64,000 nucleotides of DNA from Alphaproteobacteria bacterium (GTDB lineage: Bacteria > Pseudomonadota > Alphaproteobacteria > Rhodospirillales > Rhodospirillaceae). The notes below the pieces were generated by a model. The model saw only the letters and a list, made by a program, of their open reading frames with translations, did not search any database and was not told where the DNA came from. This document shows positions 35,300 to 44,946 of the stretch, piece by piece (within the stretch, counting starts at the first letter, position 1; every line of letters starts with the position of its first letter). A program made the position numbers and the translations under genes. The stretch lies in assembly GCA_030604885.1 (NCBI GenBank), contig JAUVUZ010000002.1, positions 162,631 through 226,630 on the forward strand. Reading direction: 5' to 3'.

Positions 35300-36028
35300 A
35301 TGACCGAACGCGCCGATCAGGCTCTGGTCACGCGCGGGTTGGCGCCCAGCCGGGCGCGGGGGCGGATGTTGATCGAGGCGGGCGCGGTGTTCGTGAACGG
35401 CGCGGCGGTGGACAAGCCGTCGCGGGGGGTCGGCGCGGCCGACGTTCTCGAGGTGCGGGGCGAGCCGATTCCGTGGGTGTCGCGGGGCGGGTTGAAGCTG
35501 GCGCATGGATTGGCGCATTTCGGTTACGACGCGGCGGGGCGGGTGTGCCTGGACGTGGGGGCATCGACCGGCGGCTTCACCGACGTGTTGCGGCAGGCGG
35601 GGGCGGCGCGGATTTATGCGGTGGACGTGGGGCACGACCAGTTGGCGGCGGAGTTGCGGGCGGACCCGCGCGTGGTGTCGTTGGAGGGGGTGAACGCGCG
35701 GACGCTGTCGGCGGCGGAGGTTCCCGAGCCGGTGGGCGCGGTGGTGTGCGACGCCAGTTTCATCGCCTTGCAGACGGTGCTGGCGGCGCCGCTGGCGCTG
35801 GCGGCGCCGGGGGCGTGGGCGGTGGCGCTGGTGAAGCCGCAGTTCCAGGTGGGGCCGAAGCTGGTGGGCAAGGGCGGCGTGGTGCGCGACCCGGCGCTGC
35901 GGCGGCGGGCGTGCGACGAGGCGGCGGCGTGGTTCGCCGCCCAAGGCTGGGCGGTGGACGGCGTGACCGAATCCCCGATCACCGGGCCGGACGGCAACGT
36001 GGAGTTTCTGCTGGGGGCGCGGAAATAG
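35300..36028 (+). CDS. tlyA: TlyA-family rRNA 2'-O-methyltransferase
   Basis: A 242-residue protein with an S4 RNA-binding domain (ADQALVTRGLAPSRARGRML, about 5-65) and an FtsJ-like methyltransferase domain. The SAM motif is CLDVGASTGGFTDVLRQAGA, followed by VVCDASFIALQTVL and the catalytic lysine in LVKPQFQVGP. TlyA proteins methylate cytidines of 16S and/or 23S rRNA; some homologues were once called haemolysins. I chose the ATG at 35300, three codons after an in-frame GTG. It follows dxs across the 182-bp repeat, a common alphaproteobacterial neighbourhood. Confidence 0.93.
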   Translation: MTERADQALVTRGLAPSRARGRMLIEAGAVFVNGAAVDKPSRGVGAADVLEVRGEPIPWVSRGGLKLAHGLAHFGYDAAGRVCLDVGASTGGFTDVLRQAGAARIYAVDVGHDQLAAELRADPRVVSLEGVNARTLSAAEVPEPVGAVVCDASFIALQTVLAAPLALAAPGAWAVALVKPQFQVGPKLVGKGGVVRDPALRRRACDEAAAWFAAQGWAVDGVTESPITGPDGNVEFLLGARK

Positions 36029-36031
36029 GGG

Positions 36032-36550
36032 TCATCGCGCCGGGGGCGGCGGCGGGTCGCCGCGCTTGCGGTAGGAGGGCAGATCCGGCGCGTCCTCGGC
36101 GGTGGGGGCGCGCTCCAGGTCGGCGATCAGGGTTTTCATTTCGTCGATTTCGCGCACCTGCGCCTCGATGATGCGGTCGGCGAGCAGCCGCACCCGGGGA
36201 TCGCGGATGTGGGCGCGCTCGCTGGTCATGATCGCGATCGAGTGATGGGGGATCATCGCCTTCATATAGGCGGCGTCGTCCACGGTTTCCTGGCTGCGCA
36301 CCAGCCACAGCGCTCCGGCGAACACTCCGGCGGCGGCGGCGAGGATGGCGAGGTTCGCCTTCCGGTTTTCATACATCGACCACATGAAGCCGAGCATCAC
36401 CACGGCCATCGACGCCCCCATCACCAGCGCCATCCAGGTTCGGGTCTGGCTGAAGGCCAGGTGCGCCCAGGCGTAGGTGTTGAGATACATCAGGCCGAAC
36501 ATCACGGCCGTGGACACGGCGATCATCGCCGCGAAGCGTGCGTAGCTCAT
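36032..36550 (-). CDS. Membrane-anchored DUF305 protein
   Basis: A 172-residue protein with three N-terminal membrane helices (about 5-28, 38-58 and 64-84) and a DUF305 ferritin-like helical domain (about 88-150). The latter carries the motif YMKAMIPHHSIAIMTSERA and HIRDPRVRLLADRIIEAQ. DUF305 proteins are often linked to metal, especially copper, handling because of their His/Met-rich helices, but the function is not settled. The C-terminus is Pro-rich. It converges on tlyA, with three bases between the genes. Confidence 0.85.
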   Translation of the reverse strand: MSYARFAAMIAVSTAVMFGLMYLNTYAWAHLAFSQTRTWMALVMGASMAVVMLGFMWSMYENRKANLAILAAAAGVFAGALWLVRSQETVDDAAYMKAMIPHHSIAIMTSERAHIRDPRVRLLADRIIEAQVREIDEMKTLIADLERAPTAEDAPDLPSYRKRGDPPPPPAR

Positions 36551-36623
36551 CGGTCCCTCCCGTTGCCGCGGCTTCGGGAGGGTAACGTTTCCCCGGCGGG
36601 ATCGTTTCCGAGGTTTTTCGCCT

Positions 36624-38369
36624 TTACCGCACCACCAGCGGCGGCATCAGCGCCGCGCCTTTTTCGAGGTCGAGCTTCGACCACGCCGCGAGGGTGGCGA
36701 GGGGTTCGGGCAGGCGGGGTCCGGCGATCTGGGCGATTTCGCCGCGGTCGCCGTTGAGCATTTCCGAAATCGTTTCGGTGAACGTGCGGGTGCGCGGGAA
36801 GTCCACCACCGTGGGGATGCGCTCGGCGGGGATTCCGGCGGAGCGCTTGGCGTAGGCCATCGCCTTCATCAGGCCGCCGGTGTCGTCCACCAGGCCGATC
36901 TCCTTGGCCGCCTTGCCGCTCCACACCCGGCCGCGCGCGGCGCGGTCGACGGCGGCGGCGTCGAGCTTGCGGGCCTCGCCCACCTTCTGCGTGAAGTCGG
37001 CGTAGGCGGCGTCGACGATCGCCTCCATGCGGGCGCGCTCGGCGGGGGTGTAGGGGTGGTTGGGCGACCACATCGCGGCGGTTTCGCCGGTTTTCAGGGT
37101 CTGCCAGCGCACGCCGAGCTTGGTCCACGCGCCTTCGAGGTCGAGCTTGCCCGCGATCACGCCGATGGAGCCGGTGATGGTGGTCTCCCCGGCGATCACG
37201 GTTTCGGCGGCGGAGGCGATGAAGTATCCGCCCGAGGCGGCGACGTTGCCCATCGACACGATCACCGGCACGTTGTCGGCGCGGGCGGCGAGGATCGCCT
37301 GGCGGATGGTGTCGGAGGCGGCGTAGTCGCCGCCCGGGGTGTCGAGGCGGAGGATGATGGCGCGCACGCCCGGGGTGCGCGCGGCGTCGCGGATCGCGTG
37401 GGCGACGGTGCGGGCGCCGAGCATGGCGGTGTCGGAAAGCGGGTTGAACTCGGTCTCGCCGGGGACGATCTGGCCGCTCGCCTGCACCAGCGCGATCTTC
37501 ACCTCGGTATCCGGGGTTTCGCGGGTGGCGGCGTAGGCGTCGGCCTGCACCGGCGAGCCGGGGAAGGCGGACTTGAGCGCGGCCTGGAAGTTGGCGCCGT
37601 AGCCGAGGCGGTCGATCAGCTTGGCCTGCACCGCCTCGTTCGCCAGCAGCGGGCCGCGCTGGGCGAGGGCGGCGACGGCGGAGATGTCGAGGCCGCGCTC
37701 GCGCGCGATGGCGGCGTTGAGGGAGGCGGCGACGTCGTCGATCAGGCGCTGGAGGTTTTCCCGCACCGGCGGCGGCATTTCGTCGTGGGTGACGAAGTCG
37801 AAGGCGGACTTGTATTCGTGGCGTTGCAGGATTTCGCCGCGGATGCCCCACTCGGCGAGGCCCTGGCGCAGGAACGGCGTCTCCACCGCGAGGCCGCGCA
37901 GGCCCACCAGGCCCGAGGGCTGGAGCCAGGTTTCCTGGAACGCGGCGGCCAGCGCCACGGCGCCGGGGCCGCCGTCGAGGGATTCCGAGAACAGGAAGGT
38001 CTTCTTGCCGACCTTCTTGAAATCGGCCACCGCGTCGGCGAGTTCGAGGGCGGCGGCGGCGGGAATGCGCGCGGTGCCGAGGTGGGCGGCGAGGCCCGCG
38101 ACCTTGGGGTCGGCGGCGCCGCGGCGGAGCGCCGCGACGAGGTCGGAGAACACGTATTCGCGGCCCTTGCCCAGGGCTTCGAGGGCGTCGCGGGGCGGCT
38201 GGCCGGAGACGCCGCGGTCGAAATCGACCACCAGGTAGTCGCCCGCCTTGAGCGCGACCTTGTCCGGTTCCGCGTGTTTGACCAGGTAGACCACCGCGAC
38301 CACCGCGACGGCGGCGAGAACGCCGATCGCCGCCAGCAGCCCGACCACCCAGCGCGCCAGAGTCCGCAT
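36624..38369 (-). CDS. sppA: Signal peptide peptidase SppA, 67-kDa type
   Basis: A 581-residue inner-membrane serine protease of family S49 that degrades leftover signal peptides. One N-terminal membrane helix (about 8-29) precedes two tandem S49 domains. The catalytic lysine is in LQRHEYKSAFDFV in the first domain and the serine in GNVAASGGYFIAS in the second, as in E. coli SppA. Other marks are RLDTPGGDYAAS and ITGSIGVIAGK. Length and domain order match the long form. The rhodanese gene lies four bases upstream on the same strand. Confidence 0.94.
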   Translation of the reverse strand: MRTLARWVVGLLAAIGVLAAVAVVAVVYLVKHAEPDKVALKAGDYLVVDFDRGVSGQPPRDALEALGKGREYVFSDLVAALRRGAADPKVAGLAAHLGTARIPAAAALELADAVADFKKVGKKTFLFSESLDGGPGAVALAAAFQETWLQPSGLVGLRGLAVETPFLRQGLAEWGIRGEILQRHEYKSAFDFVTHDEMPPPVRENLQRLIDDVAASLNAAIARERGLDISAVAALAQRGPLLANEAVQAKLIDRLGYGANFQAALKSAFPGSPVQADAYAATRETPDTEVKIALVQASGQIVPGETEFNPLSDTAMLGARTVAHAIRDAARTPGVRAIILRLDTPGGDYAASDTIRQAILAARADNVPVIVSMGNVAASGGYFIASAAETVIAGETTITGSIGVIAGKLDLEGAWTKLGVRWQTLKTGETAAMWSPNHPYTPAERARMEAIVDAAYADFTQKVGEARKLDAAAVDRAARGRVWSGKAAKEIGLVDDTGGLMKAMAYAKRSAGIPAERIPTVVDFPRTRTFTETISEMLNGDRGEIAQIAGPRLPEPLATLAAWSKLDLEKGAALMPPLVVR

Positions 38370-38373
38370 GACC

Positions 38374-38706
38374 TTATCCTTGCTGTTGCACCGGGAACCC
38401 GGCGCCGATCCAGGCGACGAGGCCGCCCTCGAGGTTGTAGGCGGCCACGCCCCGCGCCGCGAGGGCGGCGGCGACGCGCGCCGAGCGCACGCCGGAGTGG
38501 CACATCACCACGACCTTTTGTGCACCAAAATCCGGGTAGTCGTCCACGCCCACGTGCGACATCGGCAGGTGGCGGGCTTCCGCCACGGCGGCGGCGGCCA
38601 GCTCGTCGTCCTCGCGGACGTCGATCAGCACCGCGTCGCCGCTCGCGATCCAGGCGCGGGCCTCGGCGGCGGCGACGGTCGCCACGGCGGGTTTGGAAAA
38701 GAACAT
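38374..38706 (-). CDS. Single-domain rhodanese-like protein
   Basis: A 110-residue rhodanese domain with the active-site cysteine in VVMCHSGVRSARVAAAL and the opening IASGDAVLIDVREDDELAAA. It should carry sulfur as a persulfide on that cysteine; donor and acceptor are unknown. A strong GGAGG lies before the ATG. It sits between aroC (35 bases upstream) and sppA (four bases downstream) on one strand, probably in one transcript. It has no signal peptide, so it is cytoplasmic. Confidence 0.9.
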   Translation of the reverse strand: MFFSKPAVATVAAAEARAWIASGDAVLIDVREDDELAAAAVAEARHLPMSHVGVDDYPDFGAQKVVVMCHSGVRSARVAAALAARGVAAYNLEGGLVAWIGAGFPVQQQG

Positions 38707-38741
38707 CGGCAGGACCTCCGGCCGGGAGCCACGGGAGGCGG

Positions 38742-39842
38742 TCAGCGGGCGGAAAAGCCGCCGCACTGGCCGCGGTGGCGCAGCAGATGGTCGGCGAGGA
38801 CGCAAGCGAGCATCGCCTCGGCGACCGGCACCGCGCGGATGCCCACACATGGGTCGTGGCGGCCCTTGGTCAAGACGTCCACCGCCTCGCCGCGGGTGTC
38901 GATGCTGCGGCGCGGGATCAGGATCGAGCTGGTGGGCTTCACCGCCATGCGCGCCACCACCGGCTGGCCGGAGGAGATGCCGCCGAGAATGCCGCCCGCG
39001 CGGTTGGAGAGGAAGCGCGCGCCGCCCGCGCCGTCGGGCACGATTTCGTCGGCGTTCTCCTCGCCCCGCAGGCGCGCGGCGCCGAAGCCCTCGCCGATTT
39101 CCACGCCCTTGACCGCGTTGATGCTCATCAGGGCCTTGGCGATGTCGGCGTCGAGCTTGTCGTAGACCGGCTCGCCGAGGCCCGCGGGCACGCCCTCGGC
39201 CACCACCTCGACCACCGCGCCGATGGAGGAGCCGGACTTGCGGATCGCGTCGAGGTCGGCGGCCCAGAGGGCGGCGGTTTCGGCGTCGGGGCAGAAGAAG
39301 TCGTTGGCGTCCACCTCGGCCCAGTTCCAGCGGGCGCGGTCCACCGCGCGGTCGCCCATCGCCACCATCGCGCCGCGGATCGCCACGCCGCCGGGCACCA
39401 GGGCGTCCAGCACCTTGCGCGCCACCGCGCCCGCCGCCACCCGCATCGCGGTTTCCCGCGCCGAGGCGCGGCCGCCGCCGCGCGGGTCGCGCAGGCCGTA
39501 TTTGGCGTGGTAGGCGAAATCCGCGTGGCCGGGGCGGAAGCTCTCGGCGATGTCGGAATAGTCCTTGGAGCGCTGGTCGGCGTTGTCGATCAGGATGCCG
39601 ATGGGCGTGCCGGTGGTGCGGCCCTGGTAGACGCCCGAAAGGATGCGCGCGAGATCCGGCTCGCGGCGCTGGGTGGTGTGGCGGGATTGGCCGGGGCGGC
39701 GCTTGTCGAGGAACGGCTGGAGGTCCGCCTCGGAGAGCGGGATGCCGGGGGGCACGCCATCGACGACGCAGCCGATCGCGGGTCCGTGGCTCTCGCCGAA
39801 GGTGGTGAAGCGGAACAGGGTGCCGAATGCGTTGCCGGCCAT
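38742..39842 (-). CDS. aroC: Chorismate synthase
   Basis: A 366-residue flavoenzyme that turns EPSP into chorismate, the last step of the shikimate pathway, using reduced FMN. It has the opening [20 protein letters not shown] and the [15 protein letters not shown] motif. Further on are [20 protein letters not shown] and the late [15 protein letters not shown] and KPTSSI. All signature regions are intact and the length is typical. It follows fabI on the same strand with a 54-base gap. Confidence 0.97.
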   Translation of the reverse strand: MAGNAFGTLFRFTTFGESHGPAIGCVVDGVPPGIPLSEADLQPFLDKRRPGQSRHTTQRREPDLARILSGVYQGRTTGTPIGILIDNADQRSKDYSDIAESFRPGHADFAYHAKYGLRDPRGGGRASARETAMRVAAGAVARKVLDALVPGGVAIRGAMVAMGDRAVDRARWNWAEVDANDFFCPDAETAALWAADLDAIRKSGSSIGAVVEVVAEGVPAGLGEPVYDKLDADIAKALMSINAVKGVEIGEGFGAARLRGEENADEIVPDGAGGARFLSNRAGGILGGISSGQPVVARMAVKPTSSILIPRRSIDTRGEAVDVLTKGRHDPCVGIRAVPVAEAMLACVLADHLLRHRGQCGGFSAR

Positions 39843-39896
39843 GGCGGAGCGCCTTTCCCGAAGGAGGGCGGAGCGCCCGGGGGCGCTCCGTCCGGA

Positions 39897-40730
39897 TCAC
39901 ATCTCGGAGAACGCCTTCATCAGTTCGGCGTTGCCGGTGGCCGAGGCCGGGTTGATCATGCCGTTGACATGGTAGCCGGAATCGACGTGGTGCAGCTCGC
40001 CGGTGACGCCGCTGGCAAGATCGGAGAGCAGATACATGCCGGAGCCGCCCACGTCCTCGATGGTGACGTTGCGCTTGAGCGGCGAGTTGAGTTCGTTCCA
40101 CTTCATGATGTAGCGGAAGTCGCCGATGCCCGAGGCCGCGAGGGTCTTGATCGGCCCGGCGGAGAGCGCGTTGACGCGGATGCCGAACTCGCCCAGGTCC
40201 ATGGCGAGATACTTCACCGAAGCGTCGAGCGCGGCCTTGGCGACGCCCATCACGTTGTAATGCGGGATGAACTTTTCCGACCCGTAATAGGTTAGGGTCA
40301 GGAGGCTGCCGCCCTCGCTCATCAGCGGCTGGGCGCGGCGGCACACGTCGGTGAAGGAGAACACCGAGATATGCATGGTCTTGGCGAAGTTGTCCGCCGT
40401 CACGTCGTAGTACTTGCCCTTGAGGGCGTCCTTGTCGGAGTACGCGATCGCGTGGACGACGAAATCGAGCTTGCCCCATTCGGCTTTCAGGGTCTCGAAC
40501 ACCGAGTCCATGCTGGCGGCGTCGGTGACGTCGCACGGCAGCAGGAGGTTCGAGCCGACTTCGGCCGCGAGCGGGGCGACTCGCTTCTGCAACGCCTCGC
40601 CCTGATAGGTGAACGCCAGCTCGGCGCCCTGGGCGCGGCAGGCCTTGGCGATGCCCCAGGCGATCGAGCGGTCGTTGGCGACCCCCATGATCAGGCCCTT
40701 CTTACCGGCCATCAACGGTGCGGCTGTCAT
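39897..40730 (-). CDS. fabI: Enoyl-ACP reductase I
   Basis: A 277-residue short-chain dehydrogenase that reduces enoyl-ACP with NADH in fatty acid elongation. It shows the FabI-type nucleotide loop GVANDRSIAWGIAKACRAQG, the active-site Tyr and Lys in HYNVMGVAKAALDASVKYLA (Y-x6-K), and FRYIMKWNELNSPLKR. I chose the ATG at 40730 (AGAGGATA upstream); the longer open frame runs antisense into the divergent gene. FabI is the target of triclosan-type inhibitors. It is probably the first gene of fabI-aroC-rhodanese-sppA. Confidence 0.95.
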   Translation of the reverse strand: MTAAPLMAGKKGLIMGVANDRSIAWGIAKACRAQGAELAFTYQGEALQKRVAPLAAEVGSNLLLPCDVTDAASMDSVFETLKAEWGKLDFVVHAIAYSDKDALKGKYYDVTADNFAKTMHISVFSFTDVCRRAQPLMSEGGSLLTLTYYGSEKFIPHYNVMGVAKAALDASVKYLAMDLGEFGIRVNALSAGPIKTLAASGIGDFRYIMKWNELNSPLKRNVTIEDVGGSGMYLLSDLASGVTGELHHVDSGYHVNGMINPASATGNAELMKAFSEM

Positions 40731-40858
40731 AGATATCCTCTTGATAGCATAAGCAAAAATGCCAAAATCCACGGGGAGCGAGGGCGCTCTCCGTTGCGTT
40801 CCGGCGCAAATTCGCGCGTATGCTACACGAAAGTTATGGGCGGGCAAAGGGGAACGGG

Positions 40859-42157
40859 ATGACCGATGGGCAGGGCGGCTGGACGGCAAGGCTGGAGCGG
40901 TGCCGCGAGTGGGTGGACGCCCACCTGCCGGTGGTGAACTTCCTCGTCTACGTTTACGAACGCGGCGTGCGCGACCAGTTCCTGCGGGTCGCCGCCTCCC
41001 TCAGCTACACCTCGCTGCTGGCGCTGGTGCCGCTGCTGGCGATCGCGGTGGCGACGTTCTCGGCCTTCCCGGCGTTCGCCGACGTGCGCGGCCAGTTGCA
41101 GGAGTTCATCTCCACCTCGCTGCTGCCCGATGCCGGGCAGTCGGTCCATGTCTACCTCCAGCGGTTCGTTTCGGCCACCGGCGGTCTCACCGCCATCGGC
41201 GTGGTCGGCCTCGGTGTCACCGCGGTGCTGATGCTCACCACCATCGAGACCGCCTTCAACACCATCTATCGCGTCGCCCAGGCGCGGCCGATGATCTCCT
41301 CGGTGCTGATCTACTGGGCGGTGATCACCCTCGGGCCGCTGCTGCTGGGGGCGAGCCTGTCGCTTTCGGGCAGCCTCGACCAGTGGCGCCACGCGGTCGA
41401 GGGCGCGGTGCCGCCGGAGGTGTCGTTCGTCGGCCGCACCCTCACCAGCCTGGCGTTCACGTTCGTGTTCCTCACCGTGCTGTTCCAGATGGTGCCGAAC
41501 CGGCCGGTGGCGTGGAAGGACGCGGCGATCGGCGGCGCGGTGGCGGCGGTGCTGTTCCTCGCGGTGCGCAACGGCTTTTCCCGCTTCGTCGCCAACGGCG
41601 AGACCTACCGCACCCTTTACGGCGCCCTGGCGGTGATCCCGCTGTTCCTGGTGTCGATGTATCTGTCGTGGGCGGTGGTGCTGTTCGGCGCGGTGATGAC
41701 CGCGGCGCTCCCCGAATGGCGGGCGAAGATGGCGGCGCGCGGCGCGGCCAAGGGGACGGGCGCCGATCTCGGCATGGCCCTCGACCTGCTCGCCACCCTG
41801 CGCGAGGCGCAGAAGTCCGGCGACATGGTCAAGCGCAAGCAGGTGCTCTTGAGCGTCGCCGCCGCCGAGGCCCAGGTGGAACTGGTGATGAAGGGGCTGA
41901 ACGACGCGGGCTTCGTCGCCCGCGACGAGAACGGCCGGTGGCTGCTGGCGCGGGACCTCGCCGAGACGCCGATGTCCGACCTGTTGGCGGCGCTCGGCAT
42001 CGGCTGGGCGGGCGCGGGCGGCGTGGAACTGCCGCCGCCGTGGGAGCCGGTGCTGCGCGACGCGGTGTCCGCCGCCGCCGCCGCCGAGGCGCAAGCCTGG
42101 AGCCTGCCGGTGCTGGCGGCGATCGCGGCGCGGGCGGAGGGTCCGCCCGCCGACTGA
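40859..42157 (+). CDS. YihY/BrkB-family inner membrane protein
   Basis: A 432-residue membrane protein with six helices over about 40-290. It has the family patterns RVAASLSYTSLLALVPLLAI, TIETAFNTIYRVAQARPMIS and YRTLYGALAVIPLFLVSMYL. A cytoplasmic C-terminal winged-helix-like domain (about 300-430) follows. E. coli YihY was long mislabelled RNase BN; the role of the family is not settled. The ATG at 40859 follows GGGGAACGGG. It is divergent from fabI and converges on the DnaJ-like gene with one base between the stops. Confidence 0.9.
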   Translation: MTDGQGGWTARLERCREWVDAHLPVVNFLVYVYERGVRDQFLRVAASLSYTSLLALVPLLAIAVATFSAFPAFADVRGQLQEFISTSLLPDAGQSVHVYLQRFVSATGGLTAIGVVGLGVTAVLMLTTIETAFNTIYRVAQARPMISSVLIYWAVITLGPLLLGASLSLSGSLDQWRHAVEGAVPPEVSFVGRTLTSLAFTFVFLTVLFQMVPNRPVAWKDAAIGGAVAAVLFLAVRNGFSRFVANGETYRTLYGALAVIPLFLVSMYLSWAVVLFGAVMTAALPEWRAKMAARGAAKGTGADLGMALDLLATLREAQKSGDMVKRKQVLLSVAAAEAQVELVMKGLNDAGFVARDENGRWLLARDLAETPMSDLLAALGIGWAGAGGVELPPPWEPVLRDAVSAAAAAEAQAWSLPVLAAIAARAEGPPAD

Positions 42158-42158
42158 G

Positions 42159-43106
42159 TTACAGCATGCCCTTGCGCGGGTCCGCCTCCTGCGGCGCCCA
42201 GGCCTCGGCGAAGGCTTCGAGGGCGGCGTCGCGCTCGGGGATGGCGATCATCAGGGTGACGATCAGGTCGCCGTGGCGGGGCAGGGTGTCGCCCGGCAGG
42301 GTGAACGGCGCGCCCTTGCCGCGCAGGCGCAGCTGCTTGCCGCTCGAAGACCCCTTGGGGATGGAAAGGGCCACCGCGCCGGTGGGCGTCGGCACCGTCA
42401 CCTTGGCGCCCAGCACCGCCTCCTTCAGCGTCACCGGCAGGTCGAGCAGGATGTCGTGCTCGCGCCGCTTGAACAGCGGGTGATCCTCGACCACCACCTC
42501 GATCAGCGCGTCGCCGGGCGGCGCGCCCGCCGGGCCGGGCTGACCCTGGCCCTTGAGACGCAGCACCTTGCCGGTTTCGGTGCCGGGGGGGATGCGCACG
42601 TCGAGGGTCTTGCCGTTGGTGAGGCCGACGCGCTTGGTGGCGCCGTTCAGCGCCTCGATCAGCGTCACCTTGAGGGTGTAGCTGGTGTTGCCGCCCTTCT
42701 GCCGGAATCCCCCGGCGCGGCCGCCGCCGCCGCGCAGGATGTCCTCGAAGCTCTCGGCCCCGCCGCCGCCGAACAGGTCCTCGAACGAGAAGCCGCGCGC
42801 GCCGCCGCCGAAGCCGCCGAACCCGGCGCCGCCGGCGCCGCCGGCGCGCCGTCCGCCGCCGAACGCGGCCACGGTCTCGTTGCCGTCGGCGTCGATCTCG
42901 CCACGGTCGAAGCGCGCGCGCTTTTGCGCGTCGCCGATGATTTCGTAAGCCTTGGTGATTTCCTTGAAGCGGTCCTCGGCCTTCGGATCGTCCGGGTTGC
43001 TGTCCGGATGGGCGGTGCGCGCCTTGGCGCGGAACGCCTTCTTGATCGCGGCGGCATCGGCCCCGCGGGGAACGCCGAGCACGGAATAGGGGTCTCTCGC
43101 GGCCAT
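42159..43106 (-). CDS. DnaJ-like co-chaperone without zinc finger (CbpA type)
   Basis: A 315-residue class II J-protein that stimulates the DnaK ATPase. The J domain (about 4-70) has the HPD motif in RTAHPDSNPDDPKAEDRF. A Gly/Phe-rich linker of about 60 residues (AGGAGGAGFGGFGGGARGF) leads to the two-barrel C-terminal peptide-binding domain (about 135-300). The four C-x-x-C-x-G-x-G repeats of true DnaJ are absent. The start at 43106 (MAARDPYSVLGVPRG) has AAGGACC upstream. It is divergent from pdxH; the 178-base gap shows no clear promoter to me. Confidence 0.92.
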   Translation of the reverse strand: MAARDPYSVLGVPRGADAAAIKKAFRAKARTAHPDSNPDDPKAEDRFKEITKAYEIIGDAQKRARFDRGEIDADGNETVAAFGGGRRAGGAGGAGFGGFGGGARGFSFEDLFGGGGAESFEDILRGGGGRAGGFRQKGGNTSYTLKVTLIEALNGATKRVGLTNGKTLDVRIPPGTETGKVLRLKGQGQPGPAGAPPGDALIEVVVEDHPLFKRREHDILLDLPVTLKEAVLGAKVTVPTPTGAVALSIPKGSSSGKQLRLRGKGAPFTLPGDTLPRHGDLIVTLMIAIPERDAALEAFAEAWAPQEADPRKGML

Positions 43107-43284
43107 TGCTTGGTCCTTCTTTTTCTTTCCTGGATCTGCGCGTTCGCGGCACTGCCGCGGACTCCTCAGATGTATGCCGTTCGTGCGGGTTGCGCCAGAG
43201 TCTTGCCGGAGGGGCGATTCCGTGAAAGAGTCGGCCCCGCCGCATGCCCGCGGCGCCGCCTGACAATTCGCGAAAGAGCCAGAG

Positions 43285-43875
43285 ATGACCGTGTTGCCGT
43301 GGTCGGAGCCCTTCGACCTTTTCGCCGCTTGGATGAAGGAAGCCGCGGCCAAGGAGGTCAACGACCCCGAGGCGATGAACCTCGCCACCGTCGACGACAA
43401 GGGGCGGCCGTCGTCGCGCATGGTGCTGCTGAAGGCGGTGGACGCGCGCGGCTTCGTCTTCTACACCAACCTCGAAAGCCGCAAGGGCCGCGACCTCTCG
43501 GCCAACCCGTTCGTGGCGCTGAACTTCCACTGGAAGAGCCTGCGCCGCCAGGTGCGGGTGGAGGGTCCGGTGGAGCCGGTGAGCGAGGAGGAGGCGGACG
43601 AATACTTCGCCAGCCGCGCCCGCGGCAGCCAGATCGGCGCCTGGGCCTCGCAGCAGTCCCGCCCGCTCGAAAGCCGCTTCGCGCTGGAAAAGCGGGTGGC
43701 CGAGTTCGCCGCCAAGTTCGGCCTCGGCAAGGTGCCGCGCCCGGCCCACTGGTCGGGCTACCGGGTGCTGCCGCAGCGCATCGAGTTCTGGACCGACAAG
43801 CCGTTCCGCCTGCACGAACGCGCCGTCTACACCCGCGCCGGGGAGGCGTGGACGATCGAGAAGCTGTATCCCTGA
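43285..43875 (+). CDS. pdxH: Pyridoxamine/pyridoxine 5'-phosphate oxidase
   Basis: A 196-residue FMN enzyme that makes pyridoxal 5'-phosphate. It has the substrate and FMN regions [37 protein letters not shown] and [16 protein letters not shown]. The C-terminal [10 protein letters not shown] and EKLYP end the fold as in the family. It is somewhat shorter than the E. coli enzyme, mostly at the N-terminus. Its TGA overlaps the ATG of the cation efflux gene (TGATG), so the two are coupled, although no metabolic link is evident. Confidence 0.95.
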   Translation: MTVLPWSEPFDLFAAWMKEAAAKEVNDPEAMNLATVDDKGRPSSRMVLLKAVDARGFVFYTNLESRKGRDLSANPFVALNFHWKSLRRQVRVEGPVEPVSEEEADEYFASRARGSQIGAWASQQSRPLESRFALEKRVAEFAAKFGLGKVPRPAHWSGYRVLPQRIEFWTDKPFRLHERAVYTRAGEAWTIEKLYP

Positions 43876-44834
43876 TGGAGGGCGCGCCGCGGGAGCACCC
43901 CAACCATCGGCTGATGCGCCTCGCCACCTTCGCCGCGGTGGGCACCGCCGCGACCCTGATCGTCGTCAAGCTGTTCGCCTGGATGTTCACCGGGTCGCTG
44001 GCGATGCTGGCGAGCCTGGTGGATTCCGGCCTCGACGTCGCCGCCTCGCTGGTGAGCCTGATGGCGGTGCGCCACGCCCTGCAACCGGCCGACATGGAAC
44101 ACCGCTTCGGCCACGGCAAGGCGGAGTCCATCGCGGTGCTGGCGCAGGCGGCGTTCATCGGCGGTTCGGCGGTGTTCCTGGGGCTGGAGGCGGCGCGCCG
44201 CTTCGCCACGCCGACGCCGGTGGCGCGCGGCGAGATCGGCATCGCGGTGATGCTGTTCTCGATCGCCGCGACCCTCGCCCTGGTGATGTTCCAGCGCAGC
44301 GTGGTGAAGCGCACCGGCTCGATCGCGGTGGCGGCGGATTCCGCCCACTACACCGGCGACGTGCTGGTGAACGCGGGCGTGGTGGCGGCGCTGCTGCTCG
44401 ACCTGCTGCTGGGCTGGCCGTGGGTGGACGCGGTGTTCGCCTTCGCCATCGCGCTCTACCTCGCGCGCAACGCCTACCGCCTCGGCATGACCGCCTTCGA
44501 CCAGATCATGGACAAGGAAATGCCCGAGGCGGACCGGGCGCGGATCTGCGAGATCGCCCTGGCCGAGCCGGGGGCGCTGGCGCTCCACGACCTGCGCACC
44601 CGCGTTTCCGGGCCGAACCGCTTCATCCAGATGCATGTGGAGGTGGACGGCGGCATCACCGTGACCGCCGCCCACGACGTCGCCAACCGGGTGGAGCTGG
44701 CGGTGGGGGCGGCGTTCGCCAGCGCCGAGGTGCTGGTCCACATCGACCCGCTGGGGATCGAGGAGCCGATCGCGTACCCCGCCACGCTCGACCGCATGGT
44801 CTCCCCCGAGCTTGGCGAAAATCCGCCCGATTGA
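43875..44834 (+). CDS. Cation diffusion facilitator (FieF-like)
   Basis: A 319-residue efflux transporter for divalent metals. It has six membrane helices (about 15-215) with the metal site residues in LVDSGLDVAASLVSLMAV (D-x3-D) and AHYTGDVLVN (H-x3-D), the FieF arrangement for Zn or Fe. A cytoplasmic C-terminal domain (about 220-305) has HDLRTRVSG and IQMHVEVDGGITV. The start overlaps the pdxH stop by one base. Which metal is exported cannot be told from the sequence. Confidence 0.92.
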   Translation: MEGAPREHPNHRLMRLATFAAVGTAATLIVVKLFAWMFTGSLAMLASLVDSGLDVAASLVSLMAVRHALQPADMEHRFGHGKAESIAVLAQAAFIGGSAVFLGLEAARRFATPTPVARGEIGIAVMLFSIAATLALVMFQRSVVKRTGSIAVAADSAHYTGDVLVNAGVVAALLLDLLLGWPWVDAVFAFAIALYLARNAYRLGMTAFDQIMDKEMPEADRARICEIALAEPGALALHDLRTRVSGPNRFIQMHVEVDGGITVTAAHDVANRVELAVGAAFASAEVLVHIDPLGIEEPIAYPATLDRMVSPELGENPPD

Positions 44835-44946
44835 CGCATCATCCCGTTGTTTCGGCGTGAAGTTCCCGCACGGAAGGCCCATATTGAAGGGGTAACGGCC
44901 CGCCGGGCACGCTCGACAGCCGCGGGCCTTCTGCCGGGAGGGAACA

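Noticed and set aside
36032..36550. Reading the DUF305 gene as a copper chaperone or resistance gene
   Set aside because: No other copper genes are close and the family role is unsettled, so only the domain is named.
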